Positions 8,021 to 16,645 of a stretch of 64,000 nt of DNA are shown here, piece after piece. The position numbers and the translations under genes are program-made. The number at the start of each line of letters is the position of its first letter. The first letter of the stretch is position 1. The DNA is from Fodinicurvata halophila (lineage in GTDB: Bacteria; Pseudomonadota; Alphaproteobacteria; Kiloniellales; DSM-21159), in assembly GCF_042651425.1 (NCBI RefSeq), contig NZ_JBHSCW010000001.1, positions 744,001 to 808,000 of the forward strand. The letters are read 5' to 3'. The notes beneath the pieces are model-generated. The model worked only from the letters and a program-made list of their open reading frames with translations. It ran no database searches and was not told where the DNA came from.

Positions 8021-9172
8021 ATGACGTCCGGCGTACTGGATCCCGTCGAGCTCACCCGGCGCCTGATTCGCTGCCCCAGCGTCACGCCCGAGGAAGGCGG
8101 CGCGCTCGACCTGCTGCAGGGCGAGCTGGAAGCGCTGGGCTTCGCCTGTCACCGCCTGGTCTTCTCGGAGGACGGCACGCCGGACGTGGACAATCTCTAC
8201 GCCCGTCTTGGCACGGCGGCGCCCAACTTCTGCTTCGCCGGCCACACCGACGTGGTCCCTACGGGCGATCCCGAAGCCTGGAGCTGCGACCCCTTCGCCG
8301 GCGAATTGCGCGACGGCATGGTCTTTGGCCGCGGCGCCTCCGACATGAAGGGGGCAGTGGCCGCCTTCGTCGCCGCCGTCTCGGCCTATCTGGCCGAGCG
8401 CGGCACGCCGGTCGGCTCCGTCAGCCTGCTGATCACCGGCGACGAGGAGGGGCCCTCCATCAACGGCACCCGCAAGGTGCTGCAGTGGCTGCATGAAAAG
8501 GGCGAGACGCTGGACGCCTGCCTCGTGGGCGAGCCCACTAATCCCGGCGAGTTGGGCGACATGATCAAGATCGGCCGGCGCGGCAGCATGAGCGGCTGGC
8601 TCACGGTGCGCGGTGTCCAGGGCCACACGGCCTATCCCCACCTGGCCGACAACCCGGTCCACCGCCTGGTGGCCATGCTCACCGCTCTCACCGCCCATCC
8701 CCTGGATCACGGCAGCGAGCACTTCCAGGCCTCGACCCTGCAGATCACCACCGTCGACGTGGGCAATCCGGCCACCAACGTCATTCCCGGTGCGGCGCGG
8801 GCCACCTTCAACATCCGCTTCAACGACCGGCACAGCGGCGCCTCCCTGGAGTCCTGGCTGCGCGCCACCCTGGACGCCATGGGCGGGGACTACGACCTGC
8901 AGATCAAGCTGTCCGGCGAGTCCTTCATCTGTCCGCCGGGATCCTTCAGCGAGCTGATCGCCGACTCGGTGGAACGCGAGATCGGCCGCCGCCCCGAACT
9001 CTCCACCACCGGCGGCACCTCGGATGCCCGCTTCATCAAGGACCACTGCCAGGTGGCCGAGTTCGGCCTGGTCGGCCAGACCATGCACAAGATCGACGAA
9101 CGGACCCCGGCCAGCGACCTGGAAAGCCTGGCCCGCATCTATCGCCGCGTCCTGGAGGGCTACTTCGGGTGA
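8021..9172 (+). CDS. dapE: Succinyl-diaminopimelate desuccinylase
   Basis: M20-family di-zinc hydrolase that removes succinate from N-succinyl-LL-diaminopimelate. The 383-residue length is typical. Metal and catalytic residues are visible: FAGHTDVVPTGD (His ligand and catalytic Asp), GRGASDMKGAVAAF (bridging Asp), GDEEGPSINGT (catalytic Glu and Glu ligand), and the C-terminal LVGQTMHKIDERT (His ligand). It follows dapD in the same operon, and its stop overlaps the next start as GTGA. Confidence 0.97.
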   Translation: MTSGVLDPVELTRRLIRCPSVTPEEGGALDLLQGELEALGFACHRLVFSEDGTPDVDNLYARLGTAAPNFCFAGHTDVVPTGDPEAWSCDPFAGELRDGMVFGRGASDMKGAVAAFVAAVSAYLAERGTPVGSVSLLITGDEEGPSINGTRKVLQWLHEKGETLDACLVGEPTNPGELGDMIKIGRRGSMSGWLTVRGVQGHTAYPHLADNPVHRLVAMLTALTAHPLDHGSEHFQASTLQITTVDVGNPATNVIPGAARATFNIRFNDRHSGASLESWLRATLDAMGGDYDLQIKLSGESFICPPGSFSELIADSVEREIGRRPELSTTGGTSDARFIKDHCQVAEFGLVGQTMHKIDERTPASDLESLARIYRRVLEGYFG

Positions 9173-9741
9173 AGGTGCCGGCCCCGGGCGAGATACTCCA
9201 GGCGCTCTACGCCAGTTGGCGCCTGGCGCGTCTCGATCCACAGGGCCTCTCCTTTCTGGGGGCGACGGCGGAGGACTTCCGGAAATCCTTCTTCGCCGCC
9301 GTCATCGTCCTGCCTGCCTGGCTGTTTCTGCTGGCCCTGCACCTGCGCGAACTGGAGGTCACTGCCGGCTGGCCGGCCATCCTGGCGATCCAGCTGCCGG
9401 CCTACGTCATCTCCTGGACGCTCTATCCCGTGATTCTCGACGGCTTCTGCCGGGCGATGGACCGCGATGCGCACTACTTCCGCTACATCGTCGCCTTCAA
9501 CTGGATCAAGGTGATCCAGACGCTGGCCTTCACCCTGGCCACGCTGATCGGCTTCCTGCTGCCCCCGGCTGCCGCCGGCGGCCTGACCTTCGCGGTCCTG
9601 CTGCTGGTCCTGGTCTATCACGGTTACGTGGCCAAGACCGCGCTGGAGATCGGCGTCGGCACCACGGCGGCTCTCGTCTTCCTGGACCTGCTGCTCGGCC
9701 TGGTCATCACCACCCTGGCCGACAGCGCACTGCTCGGCTGA
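9169..9741 (+). CDS. Conserved inner-membrane protein of unknown function
   Basis: A 190-residue protein with about four to five hydrophobic segments and a short N-terminal region containing LYASWRLARLDPQGLSFL. I do not recognise a named family with confidence; the look is Yip1-like. The GTG start at 9169 overlaps the dapE stop codon (GTGA), so it is translationally coupled to the dap genes, but nothing in the sequence ties it to lysine synthesis. It converges on trkH with seven bases between stops. Confidence 0.75.
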   Translation: MKVPAPGEILQALYASWRLARLDPQGLSFLGATAEDFRKSFFAAVIVLPAWLFLLALHLRELEVTAGWPAILAIQLPAYVISWTLYPVILDGFCRAMDRDAHYFRYIVAFNWIKVIQTLAFTLATLIGFLLPPAAAGGLTFAVLLLVLVYHGYVAKTALEIGVGTTAALVFLDLLLGLVITTLADSALLG

Positions 9742-9748
9742 GGCCCTC

Positions 9749-11194
9749 TCAGCCGCGCCAGAAGTGCGGCGTGAAGAGGATCAGCACGGTGAACAGCTCC
9801 AGCCGACCCAGGATCATCCCGGCCGACAGCATCCACTTCGCGGCATCGGGCAGCGTGGCGAAGGTGGTGGAGGGCCCGATGGTTTCGCCCAGCCCCGGCC
9901 CGACATTGGAGATCGCCGTGGCCGCCCCGGACAGCGAAGTGATGAAGTCCAGGCCTGTCCAACCCAGCACGGCGGCCAGCACGCCGAAGCAGACGATATA
10001 GAGGAAGAAGAAGCTCATCACCGACAGCGAGACCTGCTCGGTGACGGGTTGGCCGTTGTAGCGCGCGATGAAGATGCCGTTGGGCTGCATCAGGCGCTTC
10101 AACTGGGTGCGTGCCGTGGCATAGAGGATCTGGAAGCGGAACACCTTGATCCCGCAGGAGGTCGATCCGGCACAGCCGCCGATGAACATCAGCAGGAAGA
10201 AGACCGCCAGGGCGAAGCCGCCCCAAAGGTCGAAGGCAGCGGTGGCGTACCCCGTGCCGGTCATGATCGAGATGGCGTTAAAGGTGGTAAAGCGCAGGGC
10301 TTCGAAGGGCGCCAACCCCGATTCCAGGAACAGGTAGGCCGCCAGCGCCAGGATGGACACGGCCATGATGCCAAGCATGGTCCGTATCTGCGTGTCATGC
10401 AGCAGGGCCCGCAGGTTGCCGTGCATGGCCCGCACGTAGAGCACGAAGGGAATGCTGCCCAGAATCATCATCAGGCTGACGGCATAGTCGAGAGCCGCCG
10501 AATCGTAATGCCCGATGGATCCGTCATGGGTGGAATAGCCGCCGGTGGCGATCGAGGTAAAGGCATGGGCGATGGCATCGAACCCGCTCATGCCCAGGAA
10601 CCAGTACACCAGGGCCGCCAGCAGCGTGAATCCGATGTAGATCAGCAGGATCTCGCCCGCGATCTGGGCCGCGCGTGGCAGCACCTTGTCGGTATCGAAG
10701 GCCTCGATGCGGAAGAGCTGCATGCCGCCGACGCGCAGCATCGGCAGGATGGAGATGGCGGTCACGATGATACCGATCCCGCCCAGCCACTGCAGCAGGG
10801 CACGCCAGATCAGAATCCCCCGCGAGGTATCGTCCAGGCCGCTCAGCACCGTGGCGCCGGTGGTCGTGATGCCGGACATGCACTCGAAGAAGGCGTCGGT
10901 ATAGCTGAGGTTGGCCGAGGTAAAGGTGAACGGCAGGGCACCGAAGATCGCGATCACCACCCAGATCATCGTGGTCATCAGGAAGGCCTGGCGCAGGCCC
11001 ATTTCCCGCCAGTTGCTGCGCGTGGTCAGGATCAGGCTGATGCCGACGAAGAGCGTCAGCGCTGACGAGGCCGCGAAGACCTGCCAGTCGGGGCTGCCGT
11101 CGCCCAGGTCGACCAGCGCCGGAAGGATCATGGCCAGTGCCAGAACGGAGAGAATCAGGCCGTTGACGAAGAATACCGGCCGCAGGTCGAGCAT
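9749..11194 (-). CDS. trkH: Trk-type potassium uptake protein TrkH
   Basis: Potassium-translocating subunit of the Trk system, 481 residues, about ten membrane segments. The four P-loop filter segments can be followed: ECMSGITTTGATVLSG, FTSIATGGYSTHDGS, ISIMTGTGYATAAFD and AISNVGPGLGETIGPS, and the family motif GGCAGSTSCGIKVFRF is present. The cytosolic partner TrkA is not in this window. It stands alone on the minus strand, with a degraded region upstream. Confidence 0.95.
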   Translation of the reverse strand: MLDLRPVFFVNGLILSVLALAMILPALVDLGDGSPDWQVFAASSALTLFVGISLILTTRSNWREMGLRQAFLMTTMIWVVIAIFGALPFTFTSANLSYTDAFFECMSGITTTGATVLSGLDDTSRGILIWRALLQWLGGIGIIVTAISILPMLRVGGMQLFRIEAFDTDKVLPRAAQIAGEILLIYIGFTLLAALVYWFLGMSGFDAIAHAFTSIATGGYSTHDGSIGHYDSAALDYAVSLMMILGSIPFVLYVRAMHGNLRALLHDTQIRTMLGIMAVSILALAAYLFLESGLAPFEALRFTTFNAISIMTGTGYATAAFDLWGGFALAVFFLLMFIGGCAGSTSCGIKVFRFQILYATARTQLKRLMQPNGIFIARYNGQPVTEQVSLSVMSFFFLYIVCFGVLAAVLGWTGLDFITSLSGAATAISNVGPGLGETIGPSTTFATLPDAAKWMLSAGMILGRLELFTVLILFTPHFWRG

Positions 11195-11258
11195 GCGTTA
11201 TCCTGAAAACGGTCCGAGGGATGATGCGCGCGCATGGTAAGCGCGGAGCCGGAACTTG

Positions 11259-11399
11259 TCAGCCTGGAATGCATGGACGCAATGCAAGCCGGCATTCCTG
11301 GGCGTAGCGCTCCAGGTTGGCCGTGAAGTCGCTGTCGGCGGGATCCGCCATGGCGCCCCGGGTCTTCGCGATATTGATCTGTGCCAGATGGTAGTGCAT
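11259..11399 (-). pseudogene. Remnant of a DUF3291 protein (N-terminal fragment)
   Basis: From the ATG at 11399 the frame reads MHYHLAQINIAKTRGAMADP and continues to NLERYAQ, which resembles the start of DUF3291 proteins (MxLAQLNIARxRxPLDDP, from memory). The resemblance stops after about 32 residues and the frame ends at a stop after 46, whereas the family is about 150 residues long. No continuation was found in the other two frames toward trkH. It reads as a deletion remnant; identity rests on a short match. Confidence 0.5.
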
Positions 11400-11572
11400 T
11401 GGCCTGTCCCCCTGCCGGCTCGTCCAATCGGAGCAGCTTAGCGCGACGCCGCAGCAGCGTGAAGCCATGAAGCGAAAGCGATGTTCGCCCGGCAGAGAGT
11501 TGGAGAACAGGCATGCATCGCCTGAACGTCGAGAATGGCTCGAAGCAACGGGAGAAAGCTGTAGGCCCTTGC

Positions 11573-12742
11573 TCAACCCCGGAAAGCCCCAATCTGGTCG
11601 ACATGCCCATCGTCCGCCGCCAGCAGACGGACCAACTCGGCTTGTCGCTGCACGCCGGTCTTGGCAAAGACACGCATCAGATGCGTGCGTACTGTCGAGG
11701 GCGAGATCCCTAGCCGGTCCGCCGCCGCCTTGCGGCCGTCGCCCTTGAGGATTTCCAGCGCGAGAGTAGCTTCAGCGGGGGTCAGGTCGAATCTCTGCCG
11801 CAAATTCTCCTTGAAGTGCTCACGATCCTGCTCCGGGTCCGTAATGACAAGCACCGCGACCGGCCGAATCATACCCAGGAAGCTACAGCCATAGCGGGCC
11901 GTCTTCGTCCCAAAGGGCAGGACCTCGGCTGTTACGGGCATCCCTCCAGCCCTGTGGGCAATTGTCACCGCACCACCGGGATCGAGCTTGCCAGGCAGAG
12001 GCTCGGCGCAGGAAGTGACGAGATGCTCGAGCGTCGCGGCAGCATTCGGGTCGCTCGCCGTAAGCGAACCGCTCTCCAGGCGGAAAGCGCCACCTTCGCC
12101 GAACAAGGTCTCGGCATAGTGATTGGCGAAGAGCACCCGCCTTGCCGCATCCACCAGGATTATTCCTTTGTTCTGGTTGTGACGCGTAAGGGCCAGTTCG
12201 GCTTCAAGGGCCAGTGAACCGAGCTCGTCCTGAATGGAAACCATTCGCACCAGGTGAGGGGCAACCATCCGGAAAAGAGCAATTTCGTCGGGATCGAAAT
12301 CATCCTTGTAGCTCGGCTTGTGAACGCCACAGATGCCCCAACTCCCATCTTGGATGGAGAACTTGACGACCAGGCTTGCCTGGCCGATTCCTTGCGGACG
12401 GCACCATGTGTTGAAGAACTCGCTGCAGCCGAAGTCATCCGGCGCGACCATCTGTCGAATGTCTCGCGTCTCGGCGCAGGGAGCCGCGAGAAGCCCAGCC
12501 CGCAACAGCTCCCAGCCGCGTTCCCTGTCAGCCCAGTAGTCCTGAAAGCTTTTCACGAATGCTGGGTCGCGACGCGGTGCCACCATGGAAAACGAGTCAT
12601 GGCGAGGCGCTTCCGAGAAGTAGCATTCTTGTACACAGCCCACCGCCTTGCTCAGGTCAACCAGAGCATCCGGTAACGCTGTCGGCTCGAGTACAGCGTC
12701 ATAGATCTGGCCTATCAGTGTCAGCGCCATCTCGTAGCGCAT
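11573..12742 (-). CDS. LuxR family transcriptional regulator (long, non-quorum type)
   Basis: A 389-residue regulator. The last 65 residues form a LuxR/GerE helix-turn-helix: FDLTPAEATLALEILKGDGR followed by AADRLGISPSTVRTHLMRVF. The N-terminal 190 residues are globular and recall helix-turn-helix proteins with an unassigned sensor region; a PAS-like stretch (GIILVDAARRVLFANHYAETL) begins near residue 193. It lacks a receiver domain and a recognisable acyl-homoserine-lactone pocket. It is separated from neighbours on both sides by poorly coding DNA, so the target is unknown. Confidence 0.88.
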   Translation of the reverse strand: MRYEMALTLIGQIYDAVLEPTALPDALVDLSKAVGCVQECYFSEAPRHDSFSMVAPRRDPAFVKSFQDYWADRERGWELLRAGLLAAPCAETRDIRQMVAPDDFGCSEFFNTWCRPQGIGQASLVVKFSIQDGSWGICGVHKPSYKDDFDPDEIALFRMVAPHLVRMVSIQDELGSLALEAELALTRHNQNKGIILVDAARRVLFANHYAETLFGEGGAFRLESGSLTASDPNAAATLEHLVTSCAEPLPGKLDPGGAVTIAHRAGGMPVTAEVLPFGTKTARYGCSFLGMIRPVAVLVITDPEQDREHFKENLRQRFDLTPAEATLALEILKGDGRKAAADRLGISPSTVRTHLMRVFAKTGVQRQAELVRLLAADDGHVDQIGAFRG

Positions 12743-13074
12743 GAGTGAACTTGCCTTCTTCTTTCTGTGGCCTCACCGGCCACATCCGACCTACACGGCT
12801 CGTTCAGCGCACTTCGGCGTCAATCTTATCAACGGCAATCTAACCAAGCGAGACAGGATTGCCCAGCCTTCCCCAGCAGGGAATCTGTGGCGCAGATGCA
12901 ACGCTCCTGGCAAGAGTCTTCCCCATCAGACACCTGTCGGACGCGCCGCTCTCAAAGATGAAGGACAAAGAGTCGGATTCAGCCACTGGCGGGCAACCGG
13001 CCGCATTCGCGAGCCGGTAACCGCGGGTGTCGCCAGGACCGGCAGCTGAGGATCAAGGCGCTTGGGAGCAGGAA

Positions 13075-13233
13075 ATGAGGTCCTTACGCCGTCTATGCTT
13101 TGCTGTTGGCTTCATGGGCATGACCGGAACATCCAGGCTCGACGCGGAGTCGATGGCGAGCAACGAAACCGGAGACGGCCCGTGTCGAGAACCGACGGGT
13201 GGAGCTGGTCGGTCGATAATCGGCGGTGCGTGA
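13075..13233 (+). CDS. Possible small secreted peptide (uncertain)
   Basis: In the 561-base stretch between the luxR start (12742) and the protease start (13304) the only frame with some support starts at ATG 13075, preceded by GGGAGCAGGAA. It encodes 52 residues beginning MRSLRRLCFAVGFMGMTGTS, which resembles a signal peptide, followed by a Gly-rich tail. There is no recognised domain and it may be chance. The rest of the gap shows no convincing gene, hairpin or promoter. Confidence 0.25.
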   Translation: MRSLRRLCFAVGFMGMTGTSRLDAESMASNETGDGPCREPTGGAGRSIIGGA

Positions 13234-13303
13234 CCCATGCGAACGCGTTCCGATCCGGCACCGTCGATAGCTCCCGTGGGCTACAGCTTTGAAGGAGAGC
13301 GAC

Positions 13304-15106
13304 ATGCCACGTTCAAAGGCAGTTCTTCAAACCGGGCTTCTGGCAGTTTCGATCTGTGCGATGTCCCTTTGTGCTTCACCCCAGGCGCAGGATACTATCG
13401 ACAGCACGCAGTTCGAACTGTCGAACGCGACACGAGACCTGGACGATCCCATCTCGAATGCCGTGGTTATGGTGGGGGGCGGATGTACGGGCACCCTGAT
13501 TGCGCCTCGGATCGTCGTCACGGCAGGACATTGCGTGAATCATAGTGCGCCCATGAGCGGCCTTCCCGCCACCAATGACGGTGGCACAGACTGGGAAATG
13601 CCCGGGCAATGGTATCCGCTGTTCGATTACGCCAACGGGCTGCGGATACGCTTCGGCAACGACCGCAACAACTTTCAGTACACTGCGCGCGCGCATTTCT
13701 ACAATCATCCGGGATTTGCGGATGTCATCATGCTCGGCCTCGATAAGCCCGTTCCACTCTCCGTCGCCATACCAATGCCGGTGATGACGGAGGTGCCGGG
13801 GGACCGGAATCCTGGCCGGTTCTGGAGAGGCAAGACGTTTACGATGGTTGGCTGGGGCGGTACCGACACGACATCGGCGCCACGCTTCCGTCAGAAAGCT
13901 ACCGGAACCTACGAGGACTATCCGCATACCTCTTTCGGGACGAGACGGCCCAACCAGATGCTGGTGCGGGGAGCCGGCGGGACACAGGTCATTCCCGGCG
14001 ATTCCGGAGGGCCGCTGTTCTGGAGCCGGCTGCCCGGCACGTTCCACGCGACCCGTGTTCTCGTAGGTACGGCGCAGGGAACCGAAAGTGTCGGTGGCCG
14101 CTATTTCGTCTCATGGGGGCCTGGCGGCACCGATGGCGGCGGGAACGAGCGGCCCGATCTCGGGGCCTGGTACGAACGTGTTCTCCGCGAGGGTGTGGAC
14201 TGGCAGCCGATCGATCGACGCCTTCCACCCGATACGGAGAATATCGCGGCATGCCATACCGGTGATCTTTACGCCCTGACAGGCAATGATGCCCTGTGGA
14301 GAGCCCGTAACCTTGGGGAAGCAGCGTGGCAGCGCCTTCGGCGTCTTCCGGGAGCAAAATCGATCAGCTGTGGCGCGGACATCGTGTACTTCCAGAAGGA
14401 CAATCGGGAGCTCTGGTATATCACAGGCAGCGGCGATCTCCGGCAGGCAGGCCGACCGCACGCCGCCGACAGGATTGCGGCCACGGAGGACCCGACACTC
14501 GACTTTCCGAGGCTGTGGGCCTTGAATGACGACCGGACGCTCTGGGAGAACATGAGCAGTGGCTCAGACGGAGGCTGGGATCGTGTAGGCCGGCCCTACG
14601 CGGCACGGGACATTGCCGCTGTCCGCCAAGCACTCTTCGCCGTGAACGATGACGGATCCTTCTGGCGCAATACCGAGCGTGGACAGGATGCTGCGTGGGT
14701 GCGGCTCGGCGAGGCACCGGTCGGAATGCAGGATCTCGCTGCGGCCAACGACGGCCAGAGCGATCGCTACTGGTTGGTTGCAGGCGGCACCGACCGCACG
14801 CTTCATCGCGGCCGCATCGCGAAAGGAGGCGATATACCGGAGCAGGTACAGGCCCCGGCCTCCAAGATATTCCGGAAGCCCGAGTATGGCGGCTACCGGG
14901 TTGATTGGTGCCGAAGGTGGGGAAACGATTGTGGCAAGCCGGCGGCCGATGCCTTCTGTGTGCTCGCCGGGTATGATGAGGCAACGGCCCAGAGTTCGGC
15001 ACTCAATATAGGAGACCGCTCCCCCACCTATGTCATCGGGGCTGGACGAGTCTGCAGCGACGAGAGCTGCGACGGCTTTGCGCGGATTGTGTGCCGAGCC
15101 GACTGA
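13304..15106 (+). CDS. Secreted trypsin-like serine protease with propeller-like C-terminal repeats
   Basis: A 600-residue exported protein. A signal peptide ends near SPQAQD (about residue 30). The chymotrypsin-fold domain follows, with the catalytic triad in TAGHC (His76), ADVIMLGLD (Asp140) and GDSGGPL (Ser234). From about residue 310 to 500 there are repeats of about 45 residues with patterns like ALWRARNLGEAAWQRL, TLWENMSSGSDGGWDRVG and SFWRNTERGQDAAWVRLG, resembling tectonin-type beta-propeller blades. The last 70 residues form a six-Cys domain beginning YGGYRVDWCRRWGNDCGKPA. ATG at 13304 follows AAGGAGAG. The substrate is unknown. Confidence 0.85.
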   Translation: MPRSKAVLQTGLLAVSICAMSLCASPQAQDTIDSTQFELSNATRDLDDPISNAVVMVGGGCTGTLIAPRIVVTAGHCVNHSAPMSGLPATNDGGTDWEMPGQWYPLFDYANGLRIRFGNDRNNFQYTARAHFYNHPGFADVIMLGLDKPVPLSVAIPMPVMTEVPGDRNPGRFWRGKTFTMVGWGGTDTTSAPRFRQKATGTYEDYPHTSFGTRRPNQMLVRGAGGTQVIPGDSGGPLFWSRLPGTFHATRVLVGTAQGTESVGGRYFVSWGPGGTDGGGNERPDLGAWYERVLREGVDWQPIDRRLPPDTENIAACHTGDLYALTGNDALWRARNLGEAAWQRLRRLPGAKSISCGADIVYFQKDNRELWYITGSGDLRQAGRPHAADRIAATEDPTLDFPRLWALNDDRTLWENMSSGSDGGWDRVGRPYAARDIAAVRQALFAVNDDGSFWRNTERGQDAAWVRLGEAPVGMQDLAAANDGQSDRYWLVAGGTDRTLHRGRIAKGGDIPEQVQAPASKIFRKPEYGGYRVDWCRRWGNDCGKPAADAFCVLAGYDEATAQSSALNIGDRSPTYVIGAGRVCSDESCDGFARIVCRAD

Positions 15107-15206
15107 GCGAATCCGGGATCGACGCACAATTCCATCCATGAGGCGCTCGTCCGACCACCGTGCACAGCGGGGAAGTGCCGGATGCCGAAATTGAGTATCT
15201 TGGCAC

Positions 15207-15845
15207 TCAGTGGCTGCCCGGCCGGCCCACCAGGGAGAGGAATTCGCGCCGGGTGTCCGGATTGTTGCGGAAGGCGCCCAGCATGCGGCTGGTTACCATG
15301 CCCACACCGGACTTGTGCACCCCGCGGGTGGTCATGCACTGGTGCTCGGCTTCCACCACAACGGCAACGCCGCGCGGCTCCAGCACCTCCTGGATGGTAT
15401 TGGCGATCTGTGCAGTCATCTTCTCCTGGATCTGCAGGCGCTTGGCATAGGCCTCCACCACGCGGGCCAGCTTGCTGATCCCGACGACGCGGCGCTTGGG
15501 CAGGTAGGCCACGTGGGCCCGGCCGATGATCGGCACCATGTGATGCTCGCAGTGGGACTCGAAATCGATGTCCTTGAGCAGCACGATCTCGTCGTAACCA
15601 TCGGTCTCTTCGAAGGTCCGGCTCAGGATCTCCACGGGATCGAGGGCATAGCCCGCGAAGAACTCCTCATAGGACCGCACCACTCGCTCCGGGGTGTCCT
15701 TGAGCCCCTCGCGCCCGGGGTCGTCCCCGGCCCAGCGAATCAGGGTCTCCACGGCCTTCTCGGCGTCCGTGCGGCTCGGGCGAGCCGGCGTGACGGGCAC
15801 CTCGCTGGCGGCGGGCTTCACTCGGGATATCTGGCTGCTGTTCAC
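15207..15845 (-). CDS. folE: GTP cyclohydrolase I
   Basis: Converts GTP to dihydroneopterin triphosphate, the first step of tetrahydrofolate synthesis. Zinc ligands and catalytic residues of the type I enzyme are present: DIDFESHCEHHMVPIIGRAH (Cys and His), and EAEHQCMTTRGVHK (second Cys). The core of about 180 residues matches. The start is a GTG at 15845, seven bases after AAGGAG; a GTG six codons upstream overlaps that site and is less likely. It is transcribed alone, toward the protease gene. Confidence 0.95.
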   Translation of the reverse strand: MNSSQISRVKPAASEVPVTPARPSRTDAEKAVETLIRWAGDDPGREGLKDTPERVVRSYEEFFAGYALDPVEILSRTFEETDGYDEIVLLKDIDFESHCEHHMVPIIGRAHVAYLPKRRVVGISKLARVVEAYAKRLQIQEKMTAQIANTIQEVLEPRGVAVVVEAEHQCMTTRGVHKSGVGMVTSRMLGAFRNNPDTRREFLSLVGRPGSH

Positions 15846-15977
15846 ACACACACTCCTTGGCACAGCATTGCGACGGTCCCCGTTTCATAAAGGCATACAG
15901 GGCACGAGTCTGGTTCAGACACGCCGGGTATACGCACAGGAACGCTAACAGGATTACAGGCCGTCAGGTGCGGCGAG

Positions 15978-16370
15978 TCAATTGACCTTCATCTGTTCGT
16001 AGGGACTGTCCAGGGAAAAGGCCGGGATTGCGACCTCGAAACGCTCGCCCTCCTGCGTCGCCATCTCGTAGCTGCCCACCATGATGCCGCTGGGCGTGGC
16101 CAGGGGCGCACCGCTGGTGTATTCATAGCTGGCACCCGGCTCCAGGACGGGCTGTTCGCCGACCACGCCGGGCCCGCGCACTTCCTCCACATGCCCGTTG
16201 GCATCAGTGATCTGCCAATAGCGGTTCAGCAACTGCACCGTTTGCGTGCCTTCGTTGCTGATGGTCACGTGATAGGCCCAGACATACTGATTCTGGTCCG
16301 GCGCCGACTGTTCCTCGATGAAGTAGGGCGTAACGGAAACCGTTATGGCACTTGTCGTTTGGCTGTACAT
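15978..16370 (-). CDS. apaG: ApaG family protein
   Basis: A 130-residue DUF525 immunoglobulin-like fold protein. Family hallmarks are seen: YVWAYHVTISNEGTQTVQLL, RYWQITDANGHVEEVRGPGV, GEQPVLEPGASYEYTSGAPL and a GIMVGSYEM loop. E. coli ApaG is linked genetically to cobalt/magnesium tolerance, but its biochemical role is not settled. ATG at 16370 gives the family-typical start; upstream open frame is unlike ApaG. Confidence 0.95.
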   Translation of the reverse strand: MYSQTTSAITVSVTPYFIEEQSAPDQNQYVWAYHVTISNEGTQTVQLLNRYWQITDANGHVEEVRGPGVVGEQPVLEPGASYEYTSGAPLATPSGIMVGSYEMATQEGERFEVAIPAFSLDSPYEQMKVN

Positions 16371-16543
16371 CGTCCTGCTTCCACTGCTTCGCATCTCCTG
16401 GCACCAGGAATGATGTCTCGTCCCCCCTTGCGCAAGTGGGCATCCGGAGCACCGGAATAAAGGCCTTGTCTTGAAAGAGGTCGGTTGCGTGCTGACATTG
16501 CCTTTCGGGCAATCTTGTTGTAGCTGTTCACAAGTGGTGCGCT

Positions 16544-16617
16544 GCGGGTGTAGCTCAATGGTAGAGCAGCAGCTTCCCAAGCTGACGACGGGGGTTCGAT
16601 TCCCCTCACCCGCTCCA
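16544..16617 (+). tRNA. tRNA-Gly (CCC anticodon)
   Basis: A 74-base tRNA with encoded CCA. The acceptor stem GCGGGTG pairs with CACCCGC near the 3' end, the D arm reads AGCTCAATGGTAGAGC, the anticodon loop is TTCCCAA (anticodon CCC), and the T arm is GGGGGTTCGATTCCCC. The first pair of the anticodon stem is imperfect. It lies between apaG and the epimerase gene. Confidence 0.95.
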
Positions 16618-16645
16618 GTTTTCCCTCCTCGTCCGAAAGCCGGCC

